Assembly: GCA_001751085.1 (NCBI GenBank)
Contig: MAXP01000259.1
Location: 1-7,237, forward strand
Origin: Desulfobacterales bacterium C00003060
GTDB taxonomy: Bacteria > Desulfobacterota > Desulfobacteria > Desulfobacterales > C00003060
Length of the DNA: 7,237 nucleotides
Direction of reading: 5' to 3'
The notes under the pieces are model-generated. The model did no database searches. It saw only the letters and a list, made by a program, of their open reading frames with translations, and had not been told where the DNA came from. How positions within the stretch are numbered: the first letter of the stretch is position 1; each line of letters begins with the position of its first letter. Below are positions 5,873 through 7,237 of the stretch, piece after piece. A program made the translations under genes and the position numbers.

Positions 5873-7237
5873 TCAAGACATAAAGAGCGGTACATGCTCA
5901 AATAGCTTTACGTCCACAAGCCCTTTGTCGGTAACCCTCAATTCCGGAATTACCGGCAATGCCAGAAACGACAAAGCCATAAAGGGCTCATCCAACTTGC
6001 ACCCAAGATTCCTTGCCGCATTTCTCATCTCTTTCCACCCCCTGGCGATCTCATCAAGGGGCCTCTCGGACATGAGCCCGCCGATAGGAAGCGGAAGCTG
6101 TGCCAGCACCTTGGCCTCTCTTGTTGCAACCAACCCCCCTTTCATGGTTTCCACTGCCTTTATGGCTGCATGGATGTCATGGTCATTACACCCCACACAC
6201 ACGATATTGTGGGAGTCGTGGGCCACAGAAGAGGCCAAAGCCCCTTGTTTAAGGCCAAAGCCCCGCACTAAACCCAACCCGATATTTCCGCTAGCACGGT
6301 GACGCTCCACCACAGCAACCTTCACAAGATCTTGTTCATAGTCTGATACAACAACCCCATCCATGACCGGAGCCACAGCAGTCGTACTGTGTGTAAGAAT
6401 CTGATCCCGGATAAGGTCTATGACTCTCACATGGTTACCCTCTTGCGGTATGACAAATGCGTCCTGCCCATAAGGCTTGATGTGCATGTGGCTACGGCTG
6501 TTTGTGCCAATCAATTGAGGGAATTGATAATTGAGTTGCCCCTGGCCGAAAACCTTCTTGCCCCTTTTAAAGACCATCTCAACCTTTACTGGCCGCAATG
6601 AAGAAAGGATCACAATATCTGCCTGGAACCCCGGTGCAATCGCTCCAAGATCCTTCAAACCAAAATATTGAGCCGTATTTAGGGTAACCATTTGGATGGC
6701 AAAGATAGGGTCAAGTCCTTGTTCGATGGCCATGTCCAGCAGATGGTTCATGTGCCCCTTTTCCAGAAGATCATGGGGATGAAGATCATCAGTCACCAAC
6801 AAACACCGCCGGACTGTGGCAGGAGACACAATGGGAAGAAGGGTTTTCAGGTTTTTTGCCTGTGTTCCTTCACGTATCATGATATGCATTCCTAATCGCA
6901 GCTTCTCCCTGGCTTCCTCCAAGAGAGTACATTCGTGGTCCGAACGAATCCCAGCTCCAATATAGGCATTGAGGTCTTTGCCTGAAAGCAGCGGGGCATG
7001 ACCATCTTTTGGGCAATCATTAAAGGCCGCAATCTTTTTGAGAACAGGCTCAACCCCGTTTATCACGCCAGGATAATTCATCATCTCGGCTAATCCCAGA
7101 ACACGGGGTTCGTCTTTTAAGCCAAGGATGTCTTCAGCAGTCAGTCTGGCTCCAGAGGTTTCCAGATCAGTCGCAGGGACGCAGGAAGGGAGCATGATAT
7201 AGATGTCCACGGGCAGAGCTTTGCTGTTGTCAAGGAT
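5873..7237 (-). CDS. ade: Adenine deaminase, 5' end outside window
   Basis: The frame is open to the right edge; 454 codons are visible, and the first in-window GTG (7210) is internal, since LDNSKALPVDIYIMLPSCVPAT is the family's normal mid-protein sequence. Known members have about 570-600 residues, so roughly 130 N-terminal residues, with the first metal-binding histidines, are missing. Visible marks are PSCVPAT-ETSGA, MIREGT, TDDLHP (6776-6793), NTAQYFGLKDLGAIAPGFQADIVIL of the amidohydrolase barrel end, and VAHDSHN (HDSHN at 6206-6220) in the C-terminal domain typical of Ade/AdeC. The enzyme hydrolyses adenine to hypoxanthine and ammonia in purine salvage, using a dinuclear metal centre. 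The visible part is intact, ending FMS at TGA 5873. It is the first visible gene of the minus-strand operon. Confidence 0.93.
   Translation of the reverse strand: MLDNSKALPVDIYIMLPSCVPATDLETSGARLTAEDILGLKDEPRVLGLAEMMNYPGVINGVEPVLKKIAAFNDCPKDGHAPLLSGKDLNAYIGAGIRSDHECTLLEEAREKLRLGMHIMIREGTQAKNLKTLLPIVSPATVRRCLLVTDDLHPHDLLEKGHMNHLLDMAIEQGLDPIFAIQMVTLNTAQYFGLKDLGAIAPGFQADIVILSSLRPVKVEMVFKRGKKVFGQGQLNYQFPQLIGTNSRSHMHIKPYGQDAFVIPQEGNHVRVIDLIRDQILTHSTTAVAPVMDGVVVSDYEQDLVKVAVVERHRASGNIGLGLVRGFGLKQGALASSVAHDSHNIVCVGCNDHDIHAAIKAVETMKGGLVATREAKVLAQLPLPIGGLMSERPLDEIARGWKEMRNAARNLGCKLDEPFMALSFLALPVIPELRVTDKGLVDVKLFEHVPLFMS

Overview
The window looks like chromosomal DNA from a Gram-negative bacterium of deltaproteobacterial (Desulfobacterota) type. 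This placement is an inference. It rests on gene content: an RpoH-type sigma factor, a LolB-like lipoprotein paired with a TPR lipoprotein, a Mut7-C RNase-domain protein, and an exported YidD-domain protein paired with a TPR/membrane protein. No rRNA, tRNA, insertion sequence, CRISPR array or phage gene was seen.

Left part, plus strand (1-1682). A short open frame touching the left edge may be the tail of another gene. A strong sigma-70-like promoter (TTGAAA, 17-base spacer, TATAAT) lies at 114-142. It drives a two-gene unit: a YidD-domain protein with an N-terminal signal peptide, then a 317-residue protein with a signal peptide, four TPR-like units and a C-terminal GxG-rich membrane domain. 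A perfect 13-bp inverted repeat without a T-tract separates the two genes. This part looks AT-richer than the right side (20 G/C in 1141-1200 against 29 in 6121-6180).

Right part, minus strand (7237-1700). Five genes read leftward in tight order and probably form one operon: adenine deaminase (5' end outside the window), an RpoH-like sigma factor, a large lipoprotein of 15 TPR units, a LolB-like outer-membrane lipoprotein that overlaps the TPR gene by 8 bases, and a Mut7-C domain protein with a four-cysteine zinc site. The only sizeable non-coding gap is between the sigma factor and the TPR gene, where a small ORF is possible. The operon meets the YidD/TPR unit tail to tail with 17 bases between stops. 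Its most likely intrinsic terminator lies antisense within the 3' end of the plus-strand TPR gene.

How they may work together: the left pair is an exported, membrane-linked module of unknown function. In the right operon the TPR-LolB pair suggests outer-membrane lipoprotein handling. A heat-shock-type sigma factor and a purine salvage enzyme precede this pair. The most interesting item is the exported YidD plus TPR/membrane pair with its intergenic hairpin, because classical YidD is a short protein on the cytoplasmic side of the inner membrane.
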